A stretch of DNA of 64,000 nucleotides from Verrucomicrobiota bacterium (lineage in GTDB: Bacteria; Verrucomicrobiota; Verrucomicrobiia; Opitutales; Opitutaceae): assembly GCA_019136515.1 (NCBI GenBank), contig JAGVUB010000018.1, positions 47,237-111,236 of the forward strand. Reading direction: 5' to 3'. This document shows positions 25,091 to 34,115 of this stretch, piece after piece. The notes beneath the pieces were generated by a model. It was given only the letters and a program-made list of their open reading frames with translations. It had not been told where the DNA came from and ran no database searches. Each line of letters begins with the position of its first letter. Positions within the stretch are counted from its first letter, which is position 1. A program made the translations under genes and the position numbers.

Positions 25091-25463
25091 GATGCTCGGA
25101 GCTTCGGGAGGGGGTTTGCCGCCGGTGGCGCAGGTCTCCCAGCTGTTTGGGACCACGAACACAGCACGCACCGACTGGTGGAAGGAGCATGAATATGTCG
25201 CCGGAATGGAGACGAGAGAATTCGCCGGGCGGGCCGGCCGGCCTCGCGGCTGCGCTCGGCGCACGCGTGCGTGCCAAACGAAAAGGTGGATCCCGGATTC
25301 AGAGTCCGGACCAACACCTCCACGTCGGGCAAGAATACCGTGGCATCGATCAACCTCGGGATGCGCTGCCTCGGCTCCGCCCGAGACAACGCGTCCAAGG
25401 TCGCCGGACTGCCGCGCGGAGCGCACAATTCGTTCTCTGCACGCCGTCCCGATCAGGACGGCA
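25091..25463. other. Spacer between copies A and B
   Basis: This 373-base stretch holds no convincing gene on either strand. The part next to copy A (25091-25223) is a leader region similar to those before copies C and E, with the shared box at 25185-25223. In the rest I see nothing else. Confidence 0.6.
25185..25223 (-). promoter_or_regulatory. Conserved box upstream of DUF3857 copy A
   Basis: On the minus strand the 14-base core TTCTCTCGTCTCCA is followed by GGCGAC, then CATATTCATGCTC. The same arrangement recurs at 29638-29676 and 33982-34021. It lies about 100 bases before the start codon of copy A. TATTCA could be a -10 element. Promoter or operator function is inference from the repeated position. 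Confidence 0.5.
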
Positions 25464-27434
25464 CTACTTCGACGGCGGCTGCCGAAGAACCAGGCTGCTG
25501 CGGTCCGCCTTGGCCACATCGCCAAGGAACTTCCGCAGCGCCGCGTACTCGGCCACCGGCACCTCTAGGTCGGCCAGTTGGAGCGTGCGCCGCGCGACGA
25601 CCGTGTCGCCCACCCGCGCATAGCTGCTCTCATACCGGCCGTAGGGGCTGTTCAGCTCGGCCCGCACCGGCATCTCCTCGATCACGGTGCCAGCCGGCAG
25701 CTCCAAAACCACCTCGTCGCGCTGCACCACCGGATCGATCCAGACGGGCATCGTGCGGTCCTTGCTCGGGAGCGCCGGCACCGAGTTCCGACTCAGCACG
25801 TCCAGGCGCAGCAAAAGCAACCCACCGGGCATCTGCTGCCCGAAGCGCGGCGCCGCAAAGTTGAAACTCAAGCGTCGGTCCCCCGAAACCAGATCGTCGG
25901 TCGCAGCCAACTCCTGGATCTGGGCGCCACGCACGCCGTTGTTGAGGAGTTCGACCATGAGGTCGCGCTGCTCCTTCTCGGATTTCAGCCGTGCCAACAT
26001 CCGCAGGATCGCCCCGGCACGAGCCGGTCCACCGACCGTGCATTTTCCGACCACACCCGAGCCGGCCAGCGTGAGTTCCGTGCGAGTCTCAAACCGGTGG
26101 CTGGTTTCTGCCGGGAGCATGGGCAAGGTCGTCAGCTCCGCGCTCCCCGGAAACAGCACGTGAACCTTTGTCCCCTGCAACGCCAATGGCAGATCGCCCA
26201 CGAGCACATCCGGATCGGTGGGGTCGAAGAACAGCAACCGCCCTGCGCCCGGCACCTCCACGACCGAGGGCAGTGTCACCGCATCATCGACCCGAATGGC
26301 GATGATCGCGTGGTTGAACTGGGCGAGGGCGGGCCAGCCTGCGTGGATCGTCCGCCCGCCACCGATCATGGCGCTCACGCTGTAGGCCGTGATCCCCGCC
26401 TCCCGCAACATCGCGGCCAACAGGTTGGCCTTGTCCTTGCAGTCACCCCAACCCTTGGTGTGCACCTCCGTCGCCTTGCGCGGCCGCACCCCCATCCCAT
26501 CGGCGATTCCCTTGTTCACGGCCACATAGCGGAGTTGTTGCACGTGGCGGCCCAAAGCGCGGATACGGCTGAGCGTATCGGCACAACCGGCCGTCAACTC
26601 CCGCACGGTCGCCACAAGCGCAGGATCGGTGTCGCACTGCCCGGCGCTGTTGCGCAGATCCCAGTCGGCCACCTCGGCCCACGAGCGCAGGACGATCGGC
26701 CGCTCGAGCCCGGCCGGCGGATGCAGGGTGAGCATGAGACGTGCAACGAGCCAGGGACGCGGCGCCAAAGCCGGCTCCTCGGCGCGATAGGCACGATCGA
26801 GCATCGTCCACGCGAGCGCACCACGATCCGCCACCACCCGTTCGGCCTGCGGGCCGTCGAGCAAGGCGTCGCAGGTCCAGCCCGCCGGCAGATTGAGCGC
26901 GAACCGCTCCGCAAGTACCGGCTGACGGCCTTCCCATGCGTAACCGATCTGCGCGAACAAGAGGCGGCGCTCGACGGTCGTCTCGTAGCCGAAGACATCG
27001 CCGTCGATCACCAGGTCGCTGTAGCTGACCACCCGGCTGCGGCTCTCGTCGTACACAGCACCCGCGGCCGCATCGTTCACGTCGGACCAATCGCGCCGCT
27101 TCGGGGGGCGAACCTCCTTGCCGGCGCGAAGCAGCCAGGCCTCCGCACCACGCACAGATTCGCTCTTCTGGAGATAGTCGACCTCTCCGGTCGCATGTCC
27201 GAAACCGCTCCGGTTGAGGAGTTGCACCGCATAGCGGTGCCGGACGGTGCACCGTGCATCGGGCTGCACGGTGTAGACGACCTCGTCGAGTAACACGACC
27301 ACGGCGGCGCCCGCCGGTTGGGCCGCCACGGGACGGCGTGCAGCATCCAGCAACCATGCCGGCACAGCCCCGGCCAACATCGCGCCGGACAGGAACGGGA
27401 GGGACAGCAACAGAAAGCGGCGAATGATCGGCAT
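25464..27434 (-). CDS. Exported DUF3857/transglutaminase-like protein, intact triad (copy B)
   Basis: A 656-residue exported protein with signal sequence RRFLLLSLPFLSGAMLAGA. An N-terminal DUF3857 domain (about 35-250) precedes a transglutaminase core. The triad is complete: Cys332 in KGWGDCKDKANLL, His375 in FNHAIIAI and Asp404 in LLFFDPTDPD. A C-terminal beta domain ends in AALRKFLGDVAKADRSSLVLRQPPSK, nearly identical to the end of copy D. The fold family includes proteases, amidases and protein cross-linkers; which reaction applies is unknown. It starts 6 bases after copy C ends, so C (degenerate) and B (active) form one transcription unit. Confidence 0.87.
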   Translation of the reverse strand: MPIIRRFLLLSLPFLSGAMLAGAVPAWLLDAARRPVAAQPAGAAVVVLLDEVVYTVQPDARCTVRHRYAVQLLNRSGFGHATGEVDYLQKSESVRGAEAWLLRAGKEVRPPKRRDWSDVNDAAAGAVYDESRSRVVSYSDLVIDGDVFGYETTVERRLLFAQIGYAWEGRQPVLAERFALNLPAGWTCDALLDGPQAERVVADRGALAWTMLDRAYRAEEPALAPRPWLVARLMLTLHPPAGLERPIVLRSWAEVADWDLRNSAGQCDTDPALVATVRELTAGCADTLSRIRALGRHVQQLRYVAVNKGIADGMGVRPRKATEVHTKGWGDCKDKANLLAAMLREAGITAYSVSAMIGGGRTIHAGWPALAQFNHAIIAIRVDDAVTLPSVVEVPGAGRLLFFDPTDPDVLVGDLPLALQGTKVHVLFPGSAELTTLPMLPAETSHRFETRTELTLAGSGVVGKCTVGGPARAGAILRMLARLKSEKEQRDLMVELLNNGVRGAQIQELAATDDLVSGDRRLSFNFAAPRFGQQMPGGLLLLRLDVLSRNSVPALPSKDRTMPVWIDPVVQRDEVVLELPAGTVIEEMPVRAELNSPYGRYESSYARVGDTVVARRTLQLADLEVPVAEYAALRKFLGDVAKADRSSLVLRQPPSK

Positions 27435-27440
27435 GGCGAA

Positions 27441-29534
27441 TCAGGGCTGGACGGACGCGGGCGACGCAGGAGCGCTGGCCGGGGCGGAGCCGGCCTCCTT
27501 CGGCTTGAGGAGGATCGAATGCGTGTCGGATTTATGGAGCTGCTCGAACAGGCTCTTCAGCGCGGGATAGCTTTCCTTCCGGAAGTTGAAGGTGCCATCG
27601 CCGCCCAACGCGAAGTCGCGCTGGTAGCCGAAGGTGCGGGTCTTGCCGTTGTACTTGAGCGCGTAGCGCGCCCCGAAGGGCCCCGCCGGGTCGCCCACCG
27701 GTTGCGGCGCACTCGGTTTGTCCAAGGCGTACCCGTCGGGGAGCACGATCTCGATGTCGTCGTGTTCGATCCACGGATAGCGGAAAAGGATCGGGGATTT
27801 GCGCTCCGCCGCGGCGAACACCACTGGTTCGCCCACCTCGAAAAACGCCGGGGCGAACACCAGCCGCTGGCCCATCTGCTCGGCATAGCCCGGAACCCGC
27901 ACACGGTATTTCACCACCAGCGGCAGCGCCCGGTTCTCCAAGTTTGTCCATGTGATGTCGCTCACCTCGGCGTTGGGTAGACGCTTGTTCAGCGCATCCC
28001 GGAAATTCTTCGTCACCTCGTCCTGGGTCTTGTCCCAGTTGTCCGCTTTGAACGTCGTGGCCTCGTGCCCGAGGAACGTCTCCTCGACCTCGCCCTCGAG
28101 AGATCCCTCATCGTCGAGCGTGAAGCGGCCCTTGCGCTGGTGTTGGTTCTGCTCGGCACGGGAGGTTGGGATTTCGCCCTGCTCGAACTTCTTGGTATCG
28201 CAGAGCATGGTCGTGGCGCCCTCCGCCCCGGCGGCGAGCAGGCCAAACGGTAGCAGGTAGTTGCCGGGATTATGGTACTGCCACTGCCCGCCCACCTTCA
28301 CCGCGACACTGCGCATGTCGTAGATGAACGCCCAACCGCTCGGGATGGCCACGTTGAGCAGGGTAGACCGGTTCGCATTGTAGGCGAGGCGCGCTTCGTA
28401 GCCGAGCGCGCGCGCCAACGCCCCGAACAGGAGATTGATCTCGTCCGCCCGGCCCCGCCCCTTCTCCAATGTCTTCGCGGGCGACTGGGCGTCCTCGCCC
28501 TTGTGCTTCTCGATTTCCGCCTGCCATTCGGTTGTCGTCCGGTACGTCGTGTTGAAGATCTCCCCTTGGCAGAACTCGTACATACGGCGCAGCTTCTCCT
28601 CGTCGGAAGCCGCCCCGACGACCAGCTCCCCCGCCTTCTTCTTTAGCACCGTCGCCGGACGCGTCGCCATGTTGAACTCATCGCCCCACGTGCGGCTCAA
28701 CTCGGTCCAGATCGCCTTGTCGTTCGGGAAATGCGGGAACGTCGTCGCCACATACACCCAGCCCCGGAGTTCGCGCATCGGCGGCATGTTCTCCTCCTCC
28801 TCGAAGGCCGGGAGATTCCGGAACGTCACCACGAAGCCGTCGTTTTCGCCGGTCTCGGGTTTCGGGCAGTGCATCCAGCCGACCGTTCCGCGATTGCGCA
28901 TGGCCCCGACCTCGAAGCGGTACTCGCGCACCGGAAACGTTTCCTGGCAGTAGAACGTCTCGAGCCAGAGCGTCTCGCCGAGCTGCTCGGTCCAGCGATA
29001 CTCGACCACATCCCCCGGTTCCAGTCCCGGGAAGACGAACGTGATCTGCTTCATCTCCCCTTCGTTGCGCGTCTTCGCGCGCACACTCTCGAAAATATCC
29101 GACTTCTTGAGCTCGTGGCTCGTGCCATCGGGTTTGACGACGCGGGCCGAGGTGTCGAAGACCCGGCGGTCGGTGTGGAAGATGATGGCGTATTTGCCGA
29201 GATCCCCCACCCCCTTCTGCGTGTAGACTTTGGCACGGATGAAATTCTCGGTGAGCAGGCTGTTCTCGCCCACGACCATTCGACCTCCGCCGATCTGCTG
29301 CGGCGCCGTCTCCCGCATCAAGTGCCGCGACAACAGGAACTCGACATCGGCGCCCGGGAACTCCGCCGACTCCGTCGCCGCCAAGTCAGTTTGCGGTACC
29401 GGCTCCCACTTGGCCGCCCGCGCACCGGTCGGACCGGCGAACAAGCCGGCCAGCAACAGGACCGGGACGGCGCAGCGCCGCAGGTGTGCGAGGCCAAATT
29501 GCAGGAACGACAGGGGAACGATGAGGAGGGGCAT
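27441..29534 (-). CDS. Exported DUF3857/transglutaminase-fold protein, catalytically degenerate (copy C)
   Basis: A 697-residue paralogue of copies A, E and F with signal peptide CAVPVLLLAGLFAGPTGARA. The mature start AKWEPVPQTDLAATESAEF is shared with the other degenerate copies. The Cys position is Ala363 (KGRGRADEINLLFGALARAL), with Arg at the His position and Asn at the Asp position (YHNPGNYLLPFG). The C-terminus is an Ala/Pro/Ser tail. The conserved box at 29638-29676 lies upstream, and the intact copy B begins 6 bases after the stop. I infer co-expression of a non-catalytic and a catalytic partner. Confidence 0.84.
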   Translation of the reverse strand: MPLLIVPLSFLQFGLAHLRRCAVPVLLLAGLFAGPTGARAAKWEPVPQTDLAATESAEFPGADVEFLLSRHLMRETAPQQIGGGRMVVGENSLLTENFIRAKVYTQKGVGDLGKYAIIFHTDRRVFDTSARVVKPDGTSHELKKSDIFESVRAKTRNEGEMKQITFVFPGLEPGDVVEYRWTEQLGETLWLETFYCQETFPVREYRFEVGAMRNRGTVGWMHCPKPETGENDGFVVTFRNLPAFEEEENMPPMRELRGWVYVATTFPHFPNDKAIWTELSRTWGDEFNMATRPATVLKKKAGELVVGAASDEEKLRRMYEFCQGEIFNTTYRTTTEWQAEIEKHKGEDAQSPAKTLEKGRGRADEINLLFGALARALGYEARLAYNANRSTLLNVAIPSGWAFIYDMRSVAVKVGGQWQYHNPGNYLLPFGLLAAGAEGATTMLCDTKKFEQGEIPTSRAEQNQHQRKGRFTLDDEGSLEGEVEETFLGHEATTFKADNWDKTQDEVTKNFRDALNKRLPNAEVSDITWTNLENRALPLVVKYRVRVPGYAEQMGQRLVFAPAFFEVGEPVVFAAAERKSPILFRYPWIEHDDIEIVLPDGYALDKPSAPQPVGDPAGPFGARYALKYNGKTRTFGYQRDFALGGDGTFNFRKESYPALKSLFEQLHKSDTHSILLKPKEAGSAPASAPASPASVQP

Positions 29535-29637
29535 GATGCTCGATACTCGGAGATTCGTGGGGGTGGGCGCCGGCCACTGAGGATCTCGTGGCTGACCCAA
29601 ACAGCAGGGGCACAACACGACATCGACCGGCGGAGGA

Positions 29638-29676
29638 GAGCATGGATATGTCGCAGGAATGGAGACGAGAGAATTC
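29638..29676 (-). promoter_or_regulatory. Conserved box upstream of DUF3857 copy C
   Basis: The minus-strand core TTCTCTCGTCTCCA is identical to that upstream of copies A and E. It is followed by CATATCCATGCTC, about 100 bases before the copy C start. It lies in the 274-base spacer between copies C and D, which otherwise holds nothing I can identify. Confidence 0.5.
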
Positions 29677-29808
29677 GCCAGCTCAGGTGCGTCGCCCCGG
29701 CCTTCCACAGCCTGGCCCCCGCCCAACCACACCGCGCCCGGCCGGCGGTGTTGCCGCGCGCCCGGGCCAGCGTCGCCCCGGCGTCACCACGCCGCTGGGA
29801 CTCCGGGC

Positions 29809-31809
29809 CTACTGCGCAGGCGGCTGCCGGAGGACCAGGCTGCTGCGATCAGCCTTGGCCACGTCGCCCAGGAACTTCCTCAGCGCCGCGTACTCGGCCA
29901 CCGGCACCGTCCGGTCCTCAAGCCGCAACGTCCGCTGGACGACGACCGTGCGCTCCGCGAAGTCATAGGCGCTGGAATACGTTCCGTAGGGCGTCTGCAG
30001 CTGGACCGCCTTCGGCATCTCCTCGACCGCATAACCTTCAGGCAGGCGGATACGAATCGTCTCCCGGACCAGGGCTGGTGTCAGGCCGATCGGCAGGCGA
30101 CGCTCCAGCTCCGGAAACGCCGGCACGTTGTCGCGCCCCAGCAGGTCGAGCCGGACGATCAGCCCCACCCCGGGCATGGGCTGGCCGAACCGCGGCACCG
30201 CCAAGTCCACGGCGACGCGCCGCTCGCCCGTCACCGGATCGTCGGTTGCCGAAAACTCCCGGATCTGGGCACCGCGCAGTCCTTTTCCGATCCGCTCCTC
30301 GAGATACTCGCGCTGCTCCTTCTCCGTCTTCCAAAGCGCGAACCCGCGCCAGAACGCTCCGGCCCGGCCGGGCCCGCCCGTCGTGCATTTGCCGACGGCC
30401 CCGGCCCCGGTCAGCTCCAACTCCAGCTTGGTCTCGAACACATGGAATCGATCGATCGGCAGCACCGGCAACGTCGTCAACCCCTTGTTTCCCGGGAAGA
30501 TCACCTGCACTTTCGAGCCCTGGAGCGCCCACGGAAGATCGCCCAACAAGGCGGTCTGGCTGGTCGCATCGAAAAAGAGCAAGCGGCCCGCGCCGGGCAC
30601 GTCGACGATCGGTTCGAGTTTGACCGTATCGTCCACCCGGATCGCCACGATCGCGTGGTTGAACTGGTTCAGCGACGGCCAGTCGGGGTTCACGAGGCGG
30701 CCCTCCTCGGTTTGCGCGCTCGCGAGGAACGCCTCGATCCCGACCTCCCGCAGAAGCGCAACCATCAGGTTGGCCTTGTCCTTGCAGTCGCCCCAGCCTC
30801 TCGCGAAGACCTCCGTGGCCTTCCGCGGACGGTAACCGTGCCCGAGCGCCAGATTCTTGTTCACGCCAACATAGCGCAACTGCTGCACATAGCGCGACAG
30901 CGCCCGAATCCGCGCCAACGGATCGGCACAGTCGGCGGTGAGTTTCCGCGCCTCGGCTGCCAACGCCGCGTCCGTATCGCACTGGCCCAGACTGTTCTGC
31001 CAGTCCCAGTCCGCCGCCGCCGCCCAGTCGCGCGGCACGAACGGTGCCGAACCGGCGCTCTCGGCCGGCGGCACGAGATTGACCGCCACGAGCGCATCCA
31101 GTCGCGCGCCGTCGGCCATCGCGGGTTCGTCGGGGCGGTAGGGACGATCCAACAGTTCCCACGTGCGGGTCTGCCCGGCCACCGTTTCCTTGAGCAGCCC
31201 GACTGCTGTGCCGCTTCGGGCGGCCACCTCGCACGACCAGCCCGGCGGAACCTTCAGGACGAAGCGGTCGACCAGCGTCGGCAGCGAGCAGTGCCAGACG
31301 TTCTGGACTTGCCCGAAAAGCATGCGCCGTTCGACGCGTGTCTCGTAGGCGAAGACATCGCCGAGGCAGACGACGTCCTCGTAGCTGATCGCGCGCTTCC
31401 GGCTCTCGTCGAAGATCGCCCCGATGCTGGCGGCGGAGACATCGGCCCATTCGCGTTTCTTCGGCGGAGTCACCGTCTTGCCGTCGCGCACCAGCCAGGC
31501 GTTGGTCGCTTTCACCGAGTCGTCCTTGTCGCGATAGAAGACACTGGCGCGGGCCTGCGCCGCACCGGAGCGGTTCAGGATCCGCACCACATGGCGCACG
31601 GTCAGCGCCACCCGCCCGTCGGGCAGCACCTCGTGGTTCCACTCGTCGAGCAGCACCACAGCCGGGGCGCCCGCCACGGTCGACGGAGTCGACCGTGCGG
31701 CCATCTCCAGCACCCAGGCCGGCGCCGCGGGAGCGGCCGCGTGCAGCCCGGCCGACGCCAACACGACCAATCCCACCAACGCGGCCAAGCCCAAGGAGCG
31801 GGGGCTCAT
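29809..31809 (-). CDS. Exported DUF3857/transglutaminase-like protein, intact triad (copy D)
   Basis: A 666-residue close paralogue of copy B with signal peptide LGLAALVGLVVLASAGLHAA. The triad is Cys342 in RGWGDCKDKANLM, His385 in FNHAIVAI and Asp414 in LLFFDATSQ. The intervals between Cys, His and Asp (43 and 29 residues) are the same as in copy B. The C-terminal domain carries the shared AEYAALRKFLGDVAKADRSS block. The ATG overlaps the stop of copy E by the four bases ATGA, so E and D are translationally coupled. Confidence 0.87.
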   Translation of the reverse strand: MSPRSLGLAALVGLVVLASAGLHAAAPAAPAWVLEMAARSTPSTVAGAPAVVLLDEWNHEVLPDGRVALTVRHVVRILNRSGAAQARASVFYRDKDDSVKATNAWLVRDGKTVTPPKKREWADVSAASIGAIFDESRKRAISYEDVVCLGDVFAYETRVERRMLFGQVQNVWHCSLPTLVDRFVLKVPPGWSCEVAARSGTAVGLLKETVAGQTRTWELLDRPYRPDEPAMADGARLDALVAVNLVPPAESAGSAPFVPRDWAAAADWDWQNSLGQCDTDAALAAEARKLTADCADPLARIRALSRYVQQLRYVGVNKNLALGHGYRPRKATEVFARGWGDCKDKANLMVALLREVGIEAFLASAQTEEGRLVNPDWPSLNQFNHAIVAIRVDDTVKLEPIVDVPGAGRLLFFDATSQTALLGDLPWALQGSKVQVIFPGNKGLTTLPVLPIDRFHVFETKLELELTGAGAVGKCTTGGPGRAGAFWRGFALWKTEKEQREYLEERIGKGLRGAQIREFSATDDPVTGERRVAVDLAVPRFGQPMPGVGLIVRLDLLGRDNVPAFPELERRLPIGLTPALVRETIRIRLPEGYAVEEMPKAVQLQTPYGTYSSAYDFAERTVVVQRTLRLEDRTVPVAEYAALRKFLGDVAKADRSSLVLRQPPAQ

Positions 31810-33866
31810 GATTGGGGTACGACAGGGGTGGCAGGGGTGGCGTCCGCTGGTGCGGGGGCAGGGACCGGCGCCGAGGCCTTGGGCTTGATCAGGAGCGAAT
31901 GGGTATCCGAAGCATGAACCTTCTCAAACAGCGCCTTGAGCACCGGGTAACTTTCGACCCGGAACGAGGTCACGCCGTTGCCGCCCAAGGTGAAGTCGCG
32001 CTCGTAGGTGAAGGTGCGCGTCTTCGGGAGATACCCAAGCTTGTACGTGGCGCTGATCGTGTTGGCCCCGTCCGCCACCGGCTTGGGCGCGCTGCCTTTG
32101 TCGAGGACATAGCCTTCCGGCAGCACGATCCGGATGTCGTCGTACTCTCCGTACGAATACGGGAACATGATCGGGTACTTCCGCTCCGCGGCGGCGAAAG
32201 CCACCGGCTGGCCCGTCTCGAAGAACGACAGCGCCAGGGCCAGCCGCGACCCGGCCTGCGCGGCGTAGCCCGGCACCCGCACGTGGTATTTCACCGTCAG
32301 CGGCATCTCGCGGGTGCGCAGGTTCGTCCATTCGATCGCCGTGACCTCGGCGGTGGGCAGGCGCTTGGCGAGCTGTTCGCGGAATTTCTTGGCGACGTCC
32401 TCATCCGAATCCTCCCAGCTGACCACCTTCGCATTGATCGCGGCATGCCCGGTGTAGCTCTCCTCGACGTCGCCCTCCAGGGTCCCCTCGGCGTCGAGGG
32501 CGAAACGGCCCGTTCGCTTGGTCTGGCTGGCCGTCGCGGGCGCGGCCGGCGTGGTGTCGAACAACACCTTGTCGTCGCAGCGCAGCACCGCCACGGATTC
32601 GTCCCACCATTGGTTCATGCCGAACGGCACGAAATAGGCCGCCGGTTTGAAGTACCGCCAGACGCCCCCCACCTCGACCGCGACACATTTCCGGTCCAGG
32701 AAGATGTGGCCGTTGGCCCCGCGCACCCCGACGATCTCCGTGCGGCTCGCGCTGCGGCCCTCCCGCACCTTGTAGCCCGCCGCACGAGCCATCGCGGCGA
32801 AGAGATAGTTGATATCATCGGACCACCCCGCCCCCCGCTCGAGAGTGCGGCTCGGGGACGGCACCGTCTCCTTTCGGCTTTTCTCCTTTTCCGCCCGGAT
32901 CTCCGGCGAGTTCACCCAGTCGTAGTTCGTGATCGAGCGTTGGCAGAAGTCATACAGGCGCTGCAGCTTCTCCTCGTCGCTCGCGGCCCCCCCCAGCAGT
33001 TCGCCGACCTTCTTCTTGACCGCGCCGCCGGGCCGCACCGCCGCCTCGAACTCGGTGGCATAGTAGGAGCTGAACCGCACCCAGATGTCCGCGTCGGTCA
33101 TGGATCCGTAGGCACGGACCACGGTCAGCCACGCCTTGAACTCCGGCGCCGGCGGCATGTTCTCCTCCTCCTCGAACGCGGGCAAGTTCTGGGCCGTCAA
33201 CTCCGCGGTCAGCCCGAACTCGGTGAGTTTCGCGCTGGGGCAATGCATGTAGTAGATCGACCCGCGGTCGCGCATCGAGCCGAGCTTGAAGCCGTAGTCG
33301 CGCACGGGCAGCGAATCCTGGATCGGGAAGCGGATACTGCTGACGCCGCCGTAGTAGGAACTCTTCCAGCGGTACTCGACCACATCGCCCACGCCCAAGT
33401 CCGGGAAGGCGAACGAAGTCCTGGTGCGCTTCTCGGCCCCGACCTTCTTTTCGACCGTCTCGAAGATATGCTCCTTGGAAAGCTCCACGATGCGACCATC
33501 AGGTTTCACCACCCGACCCGCCACCGCGGAGATGATCTCCTTCTCGTCGGCCTCGACAGAGCGTTTGCTCACGAGTTCGACGCCCGTCTGGGTGTAGATC
33601 TTCACCCGGAAATACTGCTCCACATGCGTGCCATTGGCCGTCTGTGAGAGCTCGTGACTCGAGAGCAGCACCTCGGCGGCGGCCCCGGGCGACCAGGCCG
33701 ACTCCGTGGCCGCCAAGTCGGCGAGAGGTACCGGTTGCCACGTGGCCGCCTGTGCACCGGTCGGCGCTGCCACCAAACCGAGAAGGACCAGGGCCGGAGT
33801 GGCGACGCGCCGCAGGCACGCGATGCCATGTTGCAGAAATGAATGGGGAACGATGCGGAGACGCAT
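31806..33866 (-). CDS. Exported DUF3857/transglutaminase-fold protein, catalytically degenerate (copy E)
   Basis: A 686-residue paralogue with signal peptide RVATPALVLLGLVAAPTGAQA and mature start ATWQPVPLADLAATESAW. In the transglutaminase core the Cys position is Ser349 (GAGWSDDINYLFAAMARAAG). Lys replaces the His (DRKCVAVEVGG) and the Asp is lost (YFKPAAYFVPFG). The C-terminal beta domain resembles that of copy C, ending in an Ala/Pro-rich tail. Its stop overlaps the start of the intact copy D (ATGA). The conserved box at 33982-34021 is upstream. Confidence 0.84.
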   Translation of the reverse strand: MRLRIVPHSFLQHGIACLRRVATPALVLLGLVAAPTGAQAATWQPVPLADLAATESAWSPGAAAEVLLSSHELSQTANGTHVEQYFRVKIYTQTGVELVSKRSVEADEKEIISAVAGRVVKPDGRIVELSKEHIFETVEKKVGAEKRTRTSFAFPDLGVGDVVEYRWKSSYYGGVSSIRFPIQDSLPVRDYGFKLGSMRDRGSIYYMHCPSAKLTEFGLTAELTAQNLPAFEEEENMPPAPEFKAWLTVVRAYGSMTDADIWVRFSSYYATEFEAAVRPGGAVKKKVGELLGGAASDEEKLQRLYDFCQRSITNYDWVNSPEIRAEKEKSRKETVPSPSRTLERGAGWSDDINYLFAAMARAAGYKVREGRSASRTEIVGVRGANGHIFLDRKCVAVEVGGVWRYFKPAAYFVPFGMNQWWDESVAVLRCDDKVLFDTTPAAPATASQTKRTGRFALDAEGTLEGDVEESYTGHAAINAKVVSWEDSDEDVAKKFREQLAKRLPTAEVTAIEWTNLRTREMPLTVKYHVRVPGYAAQAGSRLALALSFFETGQPVAFAAAERKYPIMFPYSYGEYDDIRIVLPEGYVLDKGSAPKPVADGANTISATYKLGYLPKTRTFTYERDFTLGGNGVTSFRVESYPVLKALFEKVHASDTHSLLIKPKASAPVPAPAPADATPATPVVPQS

Positions 33867-33981
33867 GATGCTCGATGAACGGAGATTCGCGGATGGGGTT
33901 TGCGGCCGGTCGCGCGAGTATCCGTCGTAGTCGCGCCGCCGAAACGCCGCGCTGCCAGACCACGTGCCAACCGACGCGGGC

Positions 33982-34021
33982 GAGCATGAAAGTGCCGCCA
34001 GCGTGGAGACGAGAGAAATTC
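33982..34021 (-). promoter_or_regulatory. Conserved box upstream of DUF3857 copy E
   Basis: The minus-strand core TTCTCTCGTCTCCA matches the boxes of copies A and C exactly. CACTTTCATGCTC follows, about 118 bases before the copy E start. It lies in the 249-base spacer between copies E and F; the rest of that spacer shows nothing recognisable. No such box is present before copy F. Confidence 0.5.
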
Positions 34022-34115
34022 ATCGCCTGCGCGCGCTGCACCGGTCGCACGGCAACTTTTGGGGATCTACAGCGCCGTCTCCTGCGCGGCCGCTTGCGCG
34101 CCCACCGACCTCAGT

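Noticed and set aside
25195..34010. Short plus-strand peptides in the DUF3857 spacers (MNMSPEWRREN, MDMSQEWRREN, MKVPPAWRREK)
   Set aside because: The similarity is at DNA level in the shared upstream box. The frames do not continue similarly and changes are not concentrated in third codon positions, so I treat it as a regulatory or duplicated element.
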